Shown piece after piece: positions 56,916-64,000 of a stretch of 64,000 bases of DNA. Both the position numbers and the translations under genes were made by a program. Within the stretch, counting starts at the first letter, position 1, and each line of letters opens with the position of its first letter. The notes below the pieces were generated by a model. It ran no database searches. It was not told the origin of the DNA and saw only the letters and a program-made list of their open reading frames with translations. Origin of the DNA: Amycolatopsis australiensis (GTDB lineage Bacteria > Actinomycetota > Actinomycetes > Mycobacteriales > Pseudonocardiaceae); the NCBI RefSeq assembly GCF_900119165.1, contig NZ_FPJG01000006.1, positions 558,001-622,000 of the forward strand. The letters are read 5' to 3'.

Positions 56916-58150
56916 AGCCCCTCCATACGGCTCACAACAGCTTGGCCGCGAGGCTAACCAGCGCCGGCCGCCACACACAGCCCCCCGGAGAGTGAACCTG
57001 AGGCCACGCTCCGCTCAACGCAGCGCAATCGGCACAACCGAAGAACAGCACCACCCGAAGGAGACCGGAAGTGACACCGCACGCGGAAAAATCCCGCTCT
57101 CCACTCGCCCGAGAACCCAACTCGTGCAACAATCGAAGTGCTGACACACCCCCGGTCAGCGCCTGTGGAGATCCCCTCCGACCCCCGCGTTCCTCCCCCT
57201 GGCGCGGGGGTCCTCCATTTCTCTGGGTCCGCTTCGGGCTTCGCCCTTCGCGGGCCCATTCATTCCGGCGTACTGCCCGGGGGGCCGAGCCCCCCGGACC
57301 CCCACGGTGCGGCTGGCTCGGCTTTTCGGGGTGGCTGGTTTTCGCTTCGGGCGCTGCGCGCCCTGGCGACGTGTGCCCCGGTCGGGCGCAGAGCGCCCTA
57401 GCGCCCGGCCGCCGTCTCAGCGCCACGCGGCCCAGTGACTCGAACCGCGTCGACCGCCCTCTCCGGGGTTCCTGCGCCCTGCCGCTCCTCCCGGACTCCC
57501 CGGCCGGGCGCCCCGCCACCTCTCCCGGGCTCCGCTGCCAAGCGCCTCGCCACGTCTCCCCGGTTCCGGGTGCCAAGCCCGCCACCTTTCCTCGGGCTCT
57601 GGTACCAGGCGCCCCGCCACCTCTTCCCCGGCTCCGGGTGCGAAGCGCCCCGCCACCTCTCCCCAAGTTCCGGGTACCAAGCGCCCCGCCACCTCTCCCC
57701 AAGTTCCGGGTACCAAGCGCCCCGCCGCGCCTGCCAGTTCGGCTGTAAGCGCCTCGCCATGCCTTCTCCCTCGGGAGCGGAGCCCCGGCTCCAACGCCGC
57801 CGCCGGGAGCGGAGCGCCCCCGCTACAACGACCCGCCAGCCGCGCAGTGCCCCGGCGAACCTCTCCGCAGCTCGGCACGGGCATCCCGGCCACCCTCGCC
57901 CACTTCGAGCCACTGCGCGTCTTCCCTCTGGCAGGCGGGCAAGGACCGCCTTTGGCGCCGCCGTTGCCGCGCCCTTCCACGGCCAGGCGTTCCAGGGTCC
58001 TACCTCCCGTGATCGACTCGTTGCGTTAGCAGGGCGTTGCAGTGCGTCTATTCCTCTTTGGGCCATGTGGGTGTGGGCTGCTCCGAACAGGGAGCCTTCG
58101 TGGCGTGTCGTGGCTCACAGTGGTTTGTCTTGTGAGACCTAACCGTTATC
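56916..58150. other. Gene-poor, repeat-rich intergenic region
   Basis: About 1.2 kb without a convincing gene. Several long frames are open on both strands, but they have no ribosome binding site and only reflect GC-rich repeats. It holds hairpins such as GACCCCCGCG/CGCGGGGGTC (57180-57212) and short GGGCTTCGCCC-like palindromes, then a 36-bp tandem array. The last 110 bases are poorer in GC and probably hold the promoter of the next gene. Confidence 0.5.
57508..57758. repeat. Degenerate 36-bp tandem repeat array
   Basis: Seven units and a partial eighth, all starting GCGCCCCGCC or similar, lengths 34, 35, 32, 36, 36, 36 and 32. Units 5 and 6 (57645-57680 and 57681-57716) are identical. The period equals 12 codons, so frames on both strands show 12-residue repeats. 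Confidence 0.75.
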
Positions 58151-58597
58151 GTGGCCTGCGTGCCTCTTCCCTCCCTTGGCCGCTTGAGCAGCCGTACGAA
58201 CCTCAAAGCCGCTACCTCCGGGCGTCACCGTGGTTCCGCCAAGCCCGCGGACGACGGTGTTGTCGAGGACACCGAACTCACCTCCTACCTCGCCGCCCTC
58301 GCTCCCGATGCCGACAACGAGAGCACCGGGTCCGGCAAGCGGTTCGGTGAGGCGCAGGTCTACCAGCTGCGAATGAGCCTCATCGCCAGCCAGCAGCTCA
58401 AGGACATCGCGCACGAGCGCAACATCTCGCCCCAGGCCCTCGCCCTCGAGTGGGTGCTCGAGCGGCTCAACTGGGAAGGCCAGGCCGCGTCCGCGCAGGA
58501 CCAGCGGCAGCAGGCCGGCGCCGAGCTCTCCGACCTCACCGACGAGTTCCACTTCCCCGCCGACGCCTTCGACGCGCCCGCCCTCGGCCGGCACTGA
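58151..58597 (+). CDS. Ribbon-helix-helix-like protein
   Basis: A 148-residue protein. Residues about 65-110 (QVYQLRMSLIASQQLKDIAHERNISPQALALEWVLERL) fit a beta-strand plus two helices, as in CopG/Arc-type DNA-binding proteins. The N-terminus is basic and disordered, the C-terminus acidic. Start GTG 58151 (or 58160) shortly after a TAACCG/GTTATC element. It may bind DNA. Terminator follows. Confidence 0.55.
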   Translation: MACVPLPSLGRLSSRTNLKAATSGRHRGSAKPADDGVVEDTELTSYLAALAPDADNESTGSGKRFGEAQVYQLRMSLIASQQLKDIAHERNISPQALALEWVLERLNWEGQAASAQDQRQQAGAELSDLTDEFHFPADAFDAPALGRH

Positions 58598-58613
58598 CGA
58601 AAACCCCACGAGA

Positions 58614-58645
58614 AAGGGCCCCCGGCATTGTCGCCGGGGGCCCTT
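58614..58645. terminator. Bidirectional hairpin terminator
   Basis: AAGGGCCCCCGGC and GCCGGGGGCCCTT, 13-bp perfect stem with a 6-base loop, between convergent RHH-like and cold-shock genes. Confidence 0.7.
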
Positions 58646-58680
58646 CACTCAGGCCTTGAGATGCGCAGAGGGCCTGTCTC

Positions 58681-58884
58681 TCAGATCGCGCGGACCTTCT
58701 GGGCCTGCGGGCCCTTCTGGCCCTGGCCGACCTCGAACTCCACCCGCTGGTTCTCCTCGAGGGTGCGGAAGCCGCGGCCCTCGATCTCCGAGTAGTGAAC
58801 GAACACGTCGCCTTCGCCGCCGTCCTGCGCGATGAAGCCGAAGCCCTTCTCCGCGTTGAACCACTTCACAGTGCCTTGCGCCAC
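58681..58884 (-). CDS. cspA: Cold-shock protein (CspA family)
   Basis: A 67-residue single cold-shock domain that binds single-stranded nucleic acid. RNP1 is KGFGFIAQD and RNP2 DVFVHYSEI; the start [12 protein letters not shown] is diagnostic. The GTG at 58884 follows GAGGAG. A long leader of about 160 bases with a hairpin precedes it, as in other cold-shock genes. Confidence 0.95.
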   Translation of the reverse strand: MAQGTVKWFNAEKGFGFIAQDGGEGDVFVHYSEIEGRGFRTLEENQRVEFEVGQGQKGPQAQKVRAI

Positions 58885-59079
58885 CGCTGTACTCCTCGTT
58901 ACACAGATCCGCTTCGAATGCCACCGAAGCGGCACCCCGACCGTCCCGGGCGGTTCCAACGAGACGAGTCACGAGCGCCTCGGCTCCATGGCTCGCGTCA
59001 GAAGTTCCGCGAGTGTGAAGCCACGAACACGCAAAACGACGGCCTGAGAGCAGACTACCGGGATCTGGCCAAAGTTGAA
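58885..59079 (-). promoter_or_regulatory. cspA promoter and structured leader
   Basis: On the minus strand, TTCAAC (59079-59074), 16 bp and TAGTCT (59057-59052) form a likely promoter, giving a leader of about 160 nt. An 8-bp hairpin (CCGCTTCG/CGAAGCGG, 58909-58932) lies 25 nt before the GTG and could control translation by temperature. The rest of the region up to 59351 shows no gene. Confidence 0.5.
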
Positions 59080-59255
59080 CCCCGTGATCGAGGCGAAAAC
59101 CGCCTGTCCTGGCCAAGGTCACCGGAACGTCGTAGGGCTCCCGGCCGGTTTTGCCGGACTCACCGGATAGTCTTGCGCAGCACGGCGACACCGTGATCAC
59201 CGGATACGGCTTGCAGTCGCCCGTGCCCCCTCAGTGAAAGCTCCCGCGGACTATT

Positions 59256-59269
59256 GTGACGTTCGTCAC
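59256..59269. promoter_or_regulatory. CRP-like binding site
   Basis: GTGACG-TT-CGTCAC, extended as TGTGA-N6-TCACG, matches the cAMP-receptor consensus TGTGA-N6-TCACA at nine of ten positions. It lies 83 bp upstream of the L,D-transpeptidase start. Confidence 0.5.
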
Positions 59270-59351
59270 GTCATGTTTGCTCAACGTCACCGGTTCGCGG
59301 GACGTCTCGATGGGGGGAAGCACCAAAGGGGCAAAGGGGAATGGGTTGACG

Positions 59352-60551
59352 GTGAGGACTTCCACGCGGCGCCGGGGCGCCGCCGTGGCACTGGGCTTGG
59401 CAGCCGTGCTCACGCTGGGGGCGTGCAGCAGTGAACCGACGGTGTCGGCGAGCGGGACGTCGGGCGGGGGTCCGACGCAGGCGCCGGCACCGACCGCGCA
59501 ACCCGCGAAGCTGACGGTGACGCCGGCCGCCGGCGCGCAGGACGTGCCGCCCGGTGAGCCGGTCGGCGTCCAGGTCGCCGACGGCACGATCGTCTCGGTC
59601 ACGCTGACCAATCCGGACGGCAAGCAGGTCCAGGGCCAGACGTCGGCGGACAAGAAGAGCTGGACCACCACCGAGCAGCTGGGCTACGGCAAGACCTACA
59701 CCTGGTCCGGCCAGATCAGCGGCTCCGACGGCAAGAACGTGCCGATCAGCGGCGCGTTCACCACGGTGAAGCCGAAGCGCCAGATGTCGGCCAGCCTGAA
59801 CGTCGGCGACGGGCAGACGTACGGCATCGCGATGCCGATCGCGCTGACGTTCCCGAGCCGCGTCACGGACAAGGCGTCGGTCGAGAAGGCGCTGTCGGTC
59901 GAGACCACGCCGAAGACCGAGGGCTCGTGGGGCTGGACGAACGGCGACACCTCGGTGCACTGGCGGCCCAAGGAGTACTACAAGCCGGGCACCACGGTGA
60001 AGGTCAACGCCAAGATCTACGGCGTCAAGCTCGGTGACGGCAGCTACGGCAAGCAGGACGTCTCGGCCAGCTTCACCATCGGCCGCTCGCAGATCGTCAA
60101 GGGCAACACCCAGGAACACACCATGCAGGTGATCCGCGACGGCCAGCAGATCGCCGACTACCCGGTGAGCTACGGCCTCGACACCGACCCGGGCCGCGTC
60201 ACCCACAGCGGCGTGCACGTCGTGATGGGCAAGCAGGCGACGTACGCGATGAGCAACCCGAAGTACCACTACGAGAACGTGGTGGTGCCGTGGGCGGTCC
60301 GGATCTCCAACAACGGCGAGTTCATCCACGGCCTCGCGGCGTCGGTCTGGGCACAGGGCAAGAAGAACATCTCGCACGGCTGCCTGAACCTCTCACCGGC
60401 GCGGGCGAAGGAGTACTACGACGGCGTGCTGACCGGCGACCCGGTCGAGATCACCGGCAGCACCCAGACGCTGAGCGCCAAGGACGGCGACTACAGCGAC
60501 TGGACCTACGACTGGGCGAGCTGGCAGAAGCTGTCCGCGCTCGCCGGCTGA
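59352..60551 (+). CDS. L,D-transpeptidase lipoprotein (Ldt, YkuD domain)
   Basis: A 399-residue cell-wall enzyme that makes 3-3 peptidoglycan cross-links. The lipoprotein signal ends LTLGAC (Cys about 25). Two Ig-like domains follow (about 50-255), then the YkuD domain with the catalytic pattern HG ... SHGCLNLSPA (Cys344), as in mycobacterial LdtMt2. The GTG at 59352 gives a normal signal peptide; ATG 59310 lacks a ribosome site. A CRP-like palindrome lies upstream and a 14-bp hairpin downstream. Confidence 0.9.
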   Translation: MRTSTRRRGAAVALGLAAVLTLGACSSEPTVSASGTSGGGPTQAPAPTAQPAKLTVTPAAGAQDVPPGEPVGVQVADGTIVSVTLTNPDGKQVQGQTSADKKSWTTTEQLGYGKTYTWSGQISGSDGKNVPISGAFTTVKPKRQMSASLNVGDGQTYGIAMPIALTFPSRVTDKASVEKALSVETTPKTEGSWGWTNGDTSVHWRPKEYYKPGTTVKVNAKIYGVKLGDGSYGKQDVSASFTIGRSQIVKGNTQEHTMQVIRDGQQIADYPVSYGLDTDPGRVTHSGVHVVMGKQATYAMSNPKYHYENVVVPWAVRISNNGEFIHGLAASVWAQGKKNISHGCLNLSPARAKEYYDGVLTGDPVEITGSTQTLSAKDGDYSDWTYDWASWQKLSALAG

Positions 60552-60571
60552 AGCCACCGAGGAAGACCGGG

Positions 60572-60603
60572 CGGCCGGGAAGTCCACGCGGACTTCCCGG
60601 CCG
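60572..60603 (+). terminator. Terminator after L,D-transpeptidase
   Basis: CGGCCGGGAAGTCC and GGACTTCCCGGCCG, 14-bp perfect stem, 4-base loop, 20 bp after the stop. Confidence 0.65.
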
Positions 60604-60720
60604 TTCGTGGTTCCGGGCGCGGAATTCGCGAAATCCGGTGCAACCCCGGCGATCACCCACCGCATGACTAGGGGCAGAGGCGCGACGATCCCGGTCGCGC
60701 CCGCGAGAAGAGGAGCTGTC

Positions 60721-61020
60721 TTGCGTATCCGCATCGCCCTGACCCTCGGCGCGCTCGTGCTCGCCGGTGGTGCCCTGACCGGTGGCATCGCGCTGGCTTC
60801 GGAGGCGCAGCCGCCCGCCCCGTCCGCGACGACCAGCCGTCCGAGCGAACCCACCGTGGCCCCGGCTCCGGGCCGGACCACCCAGCGGCCGGCGCCCAGC
60901 GCCACCCCCGCCCCGCGCGAGACGACACGGCCGGCGCAGGCTGCTCCGCGCGTGCCCCGCGCCGTGCCCGCCGGGCCGACCGGTGACCTGCACCTGCCGG
61001 CCATCGGGGTGACCCGGTAG
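60721..61020 (+). CDS. Small exported Pro/Thr-rich protein (TTG start)
   Basis: A 99-residue protein begun by TTG at 60721, 5 bp after a strong GAAGAGGAG. Signal peptide RIRIALTLGALVLAGGALTGGIALASEA, then a disordered Pro/Ala/Thr-rich part. It lies 4 bp ahead of the ECF sigma factor and is probably co-transcribed. TGCAACC at 60639 and GACTA at 60666 upstream may be an ECF-type promoter. Confidence 0.55.
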   Translation: MRIRIALTLGALVLAGGALTGGIALASEAQPPAPSATTSRPSEPTVAPAPGRTTQRPAPSATPAPRETTRPAQAAPRVPRAVPAGPTGDLHLPAIGVTR

Positions 61021-61024
61021 CCCG

Positions 61025-61579
61025 GTGATCTCCCGCTCCCGTCCGTCGACCGGGCCGGGCTCGCCGTGGGACGGCGAGTTCGCCCGGTACTTCGGCGAGC
61101 GCGCGCACAGCCTGCGGTCCACGGCCTTCCTGCTCTGCGGTGACTGGCACCAGGCCGAAGACGTCACGCAGGCCGCGCTGCTCAAGCTGTACCTCGCCTG
61201 GCCGAGGCTGTCGCGCCACGACGCCTTGGACGCCTACGCCCGCAAGGTCGTGCTCCGCACGTTCCTCGCCGAGCACCGGCGCAGCAGGTGGAAACGGGAG
61301 CGGCTCACCGACGCGCCGCCGGAGCTGCCGGCGGAAGACGCCGGCCGGGACCAGGACGTGCTGGTCCGGCAGGCGCTGGCCGTACTGGCCCCCAAGCAGC
61401 GCGCCGTGCTGGTGCTGCGGTACTTCGAGGACCTGAGCGTCGAAGAGACGGCACAGGCGCTCGGCTGCAGCACCGGCACGGTGAAGAGCCAGGCTTCCCG
61501 GGGCCTGGCGACGCTGCGCAACCGGCTCGGCCCGCACTACGGCGCGCTGACCTTCAGCGCGACCACGGAGGGGAGGTGA
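61025..61579 (+). CDS. ECF RNA polymerase sigma factor (SigE-family)
   Basis: A 184-residue sigma factor. Region 2 is AFLLCGDWHQAEDVTQAALLKLYLAWPRL; region 4 is LAPKQRAVLVLRYFEDLSVEETAQALGCSTGTVKSQASRGLATLR. It directs RNA polymerase to stress promoters. GTG start; the stop overlaps a GTG of the next gene. The downstream membrane protein is its likely anti-sigma factor. Confidence 0.88.
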   Translation: MISRSRPSTGPGSPWDGEFARYFGERAHSLRSTAFLLCGDWHQAEDVTQAALLKLYLAWPRLSRHDALDAYARKVVLRTFLAEHRRSRWKRERLTDAPPELPAEDAGRDQDVLVRQALAVLAPKQRAVLVLRYFEDLSVEETAQALGCSTGTVKSQASRGLATLRNRLGPHYGALTFSATTEGR

Positions 61580-61584
61580 CGAAC

Positions 61585-62055
61585 ATGGACCCCGAAGACG
61601 ACGTCCGCGCGTTCCTGACCGGCGCGGCCGGTGGCCCGCAGCCGCCGATGCGCCTCGACGCCGCCGACGTGATCGAGCGCGGCGGCCGGGTCCGGCGACG
61701 ACGCAAGCGGCTGGCGGTCGCCGGCACCTCGACGGCGACGGCGGTGATCCTCGCGGTGGCCGGTTTCCTGGCCGGGCACCGCGCCGGGCCGGCGAACCCG
61801 GTGCTCCCGGCCGGGCCCGGGCTGTCCACGGTCGGCACCAGCGCCCCCGCGGCGCCGACGCGCACGGAGGTCGCGGCGACGTCGGTCGCGCCGCCGGCCG
61901 CCGCGCCCGACGAGCCCCCGCGCACGCAGCGGACGACCGTCGCTCAGCCCCCGTCGGCGACCCAGGTGCCGCGTCGGCCGTCGCGGTCGCTCTCGCCGTC
62001 GGTGACGCCGACCGAAACCAGCCGCGAGACGCCCCAGGCGATGACCAGCCGGTAA
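61585..62055 (+). CDS. Single-pass membrane protein, putative anti-sigma factor
   Basis: A 156-residue protein. The cytosolic part (DPEDDVRAFLTGAAGGPQPPMRLDAADVIERGGRVRRRRKR) could bind the sigma factor, followed by one membrane segment (AGTSTATAVILAVAGFLAG) and a Pro/Thr-rich outer tail. No zinc-binding HxxxCxxC motif. ATG 61585 behind GGGGAGG; a GTG at 61576 overlapping the sigma stop is possible. Function inferred from position. Confidence 0.6.
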   Translation: MDPEDDVRAFLTGAAGGPQPPMRLDAADVIERGGRVRRRRKRLAVAGTSTATAVILAVAGFLAGHRAGPANPVLPAGPGLSTVGTSAPAAPTRTEVAATSVAPPAAAPDEPPRTQRTTVAQPPSATQVPRRPSRSLSPSVTPTETSRETPQAMTSR

Positions 62056-62220
62056 CGTTTCCGCAGGTCAACCGCGTGGCGTAGATCACCGTTCCGATGT
62101 GGGTCGTTGGCGAAATACCTGTCCGGGTCGTGGCGATATGTCCTGTGGCGTTCCGCTCGGACGCCGGAACCCCGCTCAGCCGGCCGCCGTCGCCGGCCCG
62201 AGAACCCGAGGAGGAAGCAC

Positions 62221-62328
62221 ATGGTGTTCGCCGCACTCATCGTCGAAACCGGAGTCGCTGTCGTGGTCGCGAGTGCGCTCGCCGCCTGGTCTCGCAAGCG
62301 CTTCACTCCTCGTCGCGACGCGAACTGA
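62221..62328 (+). CDS. Very small membrane protein (35 residues)
   Basis: ATG behind a strong GAGGAGGAAG. One membrane helix (VETGVAVVVASALAAWS) and a basic tail (RKRFTPRRDAN). A 16-bp hairpin follows 11 bp after the stop. Strong ribosome site, membrane helix and terminator make it a credible small gene. Function unknown. Confidence 0.55.
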   Translation: MVFAALIVETGVAVVVASALAAWSRKRFTPRRDAN

Positions 62329-62339
62329 CCCGCGGCGCA

Positions 62340-62375
62340 CGTGTGCCCCGCCCGGACCACCGGGCGGGGCACACG
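62340..62375. terminator. 16-bp hairpin terminator
   Basis: CGTGTGCCCCGCCCGG and CCGGGCGGGGCACACG, perfect 16-bp stem with a 4-base loop between the small membrane gene and the convergent transporter. Confidence 0.7.
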
Positions 62376-62391
62376 GCTTTCCGGCGGTCGC

Positions 62392-63759
62392 TCAGCGCTG
62401 AGCGGCCGCGGAGGTCAGCTTGCCGCCGGTGTCCGCGGTGTCGATCTTCTCGATCGGCACTTGCGACGTCTCCGGTATGCGGATGATCGGGATGATCGCG
62501 ATCAGCGCCGCGGCCATCAGGTAGTACGCCGGCCAGTCCTCGTTGCCGGTGCTCTTGATCAGCGCCGTGACGATGACCCCGCACGTCCCGCCGAACAGCG
62601 ACGTCGAGATGTTGTAGCCGATCGCGAACGAGCCGTAGCGCACGCGGGTCGGGAACATCGCCGGGAACGTCGAGCCGATCACGGCGAGCATGAACACCAG
62701 CAGGATCGCCACGATCAGGAACCCGACGAACAGCCACAGGATGCTGCCGGACTGCATCAGCTTGAGGCAGGGCCAGCTCAGCACCAGGAACCCGATGGCC
62801 GCGGTGAGCAGCAGCGGCTTGCGGCCGATCCGGTCGGACAGCGCGCCGAGCGGGATGATGATCGCCATCTGCAGCACCTCGACGGCGATGATGATCAGCG
62901 TCGACGTGTTGTCGTTGATCTTCAGCGTGTCCGTGAAGTACGTCGGCATCGTGGTGAGCAGCAGGTAGTCCGCGACATTCAGCAGCAGCACGATGCCGAT
63001 CAGGTTGAGGATCATCCGCCAGTTGCGGACGAAGATCTCCTTCAGCGGCGCCTTCTTCGGCGTCTCGCCCTTGGCCTCCAGGCGGCGGAACTCCGGCGTG
63101 TCCTCCAGCTTGTTCCGCAGGTAGAGGCCGATCAGGCCGAGCGGCAGCGCGACGAAGAACGGGATCCGCCAGCCCCACGCCTCGACCTGGTCGGCCGGGA
63201 GCGACAGCGTCACGGTGAGGACCACGAGGTTGCCGAGCACGTAGCCGGCCAGCGTGCCGAGTTCGAGGAAGCTGCCGAAGAAGCCCCGGCGTTTCGTCGG
63301 GGAGTACTCGGCGATGAACGTCGCCGCCCCGCCGTACTCGCCGCCGGTCGAGAACCCCTGGATCAGGCGCAGGAGCAGGATCGCGATCGGCGCGAGGATG
63401 CCCATGCTGTAGCTGCCGGCGTAGGCCGGCAGGACGCCGACCAGGAACGTGCAGCCGGACATCAGCAGGATCGTGATCGCGAGGACCTTCTGGCGGCCGA
63501 TCTTGTCGCCGAGCGGGCCGAAGAACGCCCCGCCGAACGGCCGGACGATGAAGCCCACCGCGACCAGGGCCAGCGACTTGAGCACGGCGTTGCCCTCGCC
63601 GGGGAAGAACACCGTGCCGATGCTGGTGGCGATCGCGCCCGAGGTGAAGACGCCGTAGTCGTACCACTCGGTGGCGTTCCCCATCGCGGACGCCAGCACC
63701 GCTCGCTTGACGGTTCTCTCGTCCACTGACGGCTTGCCCGTCGTAGCTGGTTCACTCAT
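62392..63759 (-). CDS. MFS transporter, metabolite:H+ symporter (MHS) type
   Basis: A 455-residue, 12-segment transporter of the MHS branch (ProP/KgtP/ShiA). ATEWYDYGVF starts segment 1. GPLGDKIGRQKVL and LSDRIGRKPLLL are the two MFS loop motifs. LRLIQGFSTGGEYGGAATFIAEY is the MHS signature. Substrate may be proline/betaine or a carboxylate. ATG 63759; GGAGGAGG lies 11 bp upstream. Confidence 0.88.
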   Translation of the reverse strand: MSEPATTGKPSVDERTVKRAVLASAMGNATEWYDYGVFTSGAIATSIGTVFFPGEGNAVLKSLALVAVGFIVRPFGGAFFGPLGDKIGRQKVLAITILLMSGCTFLVGVLPAYAGSYSMGILAPIAILLLRLIQGFSTGGEYGGAATFIAEYSPTKRRGFFGSFLELGTLAGYVLGNLVVLTVTLSLPADQVEAWGWRIPFFVALPLGLIGLYLRNKLEDTPEFRRLEAKGETPKKAPLKEIFVRNWRMILNLIGIVLLLNVADYLLLTTMPTYFTDTLKINDNTSTLIIIAVEVLQMAIIIPLGALSDRIGRKPLLLTAAIGFLVLSWPCLKLMQSGSILWLFVGFLIVAILLVFMLAVIGSTFPAMFPTRVRYGSFAIGYNISTSLFGGTCGVIVTALIKSTGNEDWPAYYLMAAALIAIIPIIRIPETSQVPIEKIDTADTGGKLTSAAAQR

Positions 63760-63959
63760 GCCGGCGACGACCTCCTCCGTGCAGTGCCCATCGGGCCGTT
63801 CGAGCTCATCAGCCCAGTCTCGACCGGACACCGCAGGTCGGCAGCCTGAGCCGGAAATCTTCTACGGTCGGGAACTTTCCGGCTACTGAGAGATATGCGT
63901 TACCGCACGCCCCGCGGGCCGCGCGCGGACGGCGTCTACCGGCGGGTTAACGTCAGCGC

Positions 63960-64000
63960 ATGAGTCGTGTTTCCCAGCCCTGGCCACCGGTTCCGGTGGA
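63960..64000 (+). CDS. Start of an unidentified gene, cut by the window end
   Basis: TAACGT (63948-63953) ends exactly 6 nt before an ATG, the leaderless pattern seen repeatedly in this window. The 13 visible codons read MSRVSQPWPPVPV. Too short to identify. Confidence 0.5.
   Translation, partial: MSRVSQPWPPVPV

Noticed and set aside
57508..57758. CRISPR array
   Set aside because: The repeats are contiguous without unique spacers, unequal in length, and no cas gene is present.
56932..58142. Long open frames of 187-256 residues on both strands
   Set aside because: They overlap in several frames, lack ribosome sites and consist of Pro/Arg/Gly repeats from GC-rich tandem DNA.

Overview
The window is chromosomal DNA of a very GC-rich actinobacterium. 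It is most likely a Pseudonocardiales member close to Amycolatopsis. The reasons are strong G/C third-position bias, many GTG starts, a regulator-hbhA-DUF2516 block like mycobacterial Rv0474-Rv0476, CGNR zinc-finger proteins, an XRE/DUF397 pair, tandem Methyltransf_19 enzymes and a tRNA-Glu/Asp/Phe cluster. No rRNA, phage, IS element, CRISPR array or classical biosynthetic cluster was seen. The species call is inference.

Layout. 0-8.8 kb: small enzymes and regulators (HAD dehalogenase, MDR reductase, SRPBCC proteins, MarR and ArsR regulators, methyltransferase), then a glycine-betaine-type ABC importer (lipoprotein plus two permeases, no ATPase) and a GNAT protein. 9.0-12.0 kb: a tightly coupled operon of YbaK-type tRNA deacylase, ornithine-cyclodeaminase-like protein and aromatic amino acid lyase. 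12.0-13.6 kb: the hbhA-like block. 13.7-19.5 kb: PIMT-like methyltransferase, zinc-ribbon proteins, VOC, CGNR, DUF445 and an aminotransferase, with a DnaA-box cluster near 16.8 kb. 19.7-26 kb: a Thr-rich surface protein, a MocR/YczE pair, a split HTH/Clp-N module and a PP2C-like gene. 26-31.5 kb: catabolic enzymes and their regulators. 31.6-35.2 kb: a four-gene membrane operon with repeated His/Met motifs, the best candidate here for an uncharacterised metal-handling system. 35.3-39.6 kb: DUF397, two small ORFs, three coupled methyltransferases and an XRE regulator. 39.8-48.1 kb: MBL hydrolase, gnd, a fused HTH/Clp-N regulator, ferredoxin reductase, an IclR-NIPSNAP-MetE-like operon and a purine permease. 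48-55.3 kb: alkaline phosphatase, a PAS-GGDEF-EAL protein, NAT and others. 55.3-55.6 kb: three tRNAs. 56.9-58.1 kb: a repeat-rich gene-poor stretch. 58.1-64 kb: an RHH-like protein, cold-shock protein, L,D-transpeptidase, an ECF sigma/anti-sigma region, an MHS transporter and the start of a further gene.

Two signals recur. At least twelve start codons lie exactly 6 nt after a TANNNT-like -10 hexamer, the mark of leaderless transcription. The two HTH/Clp-N loci, 18 kb apart, carry the same promoter design: two GTCAAC...GTTGAC palindromes with centres 28 bp apart, the first almost touching the start codon. Many gene ends carry perfect 12-22 bp hairpins with little or no U-tract.
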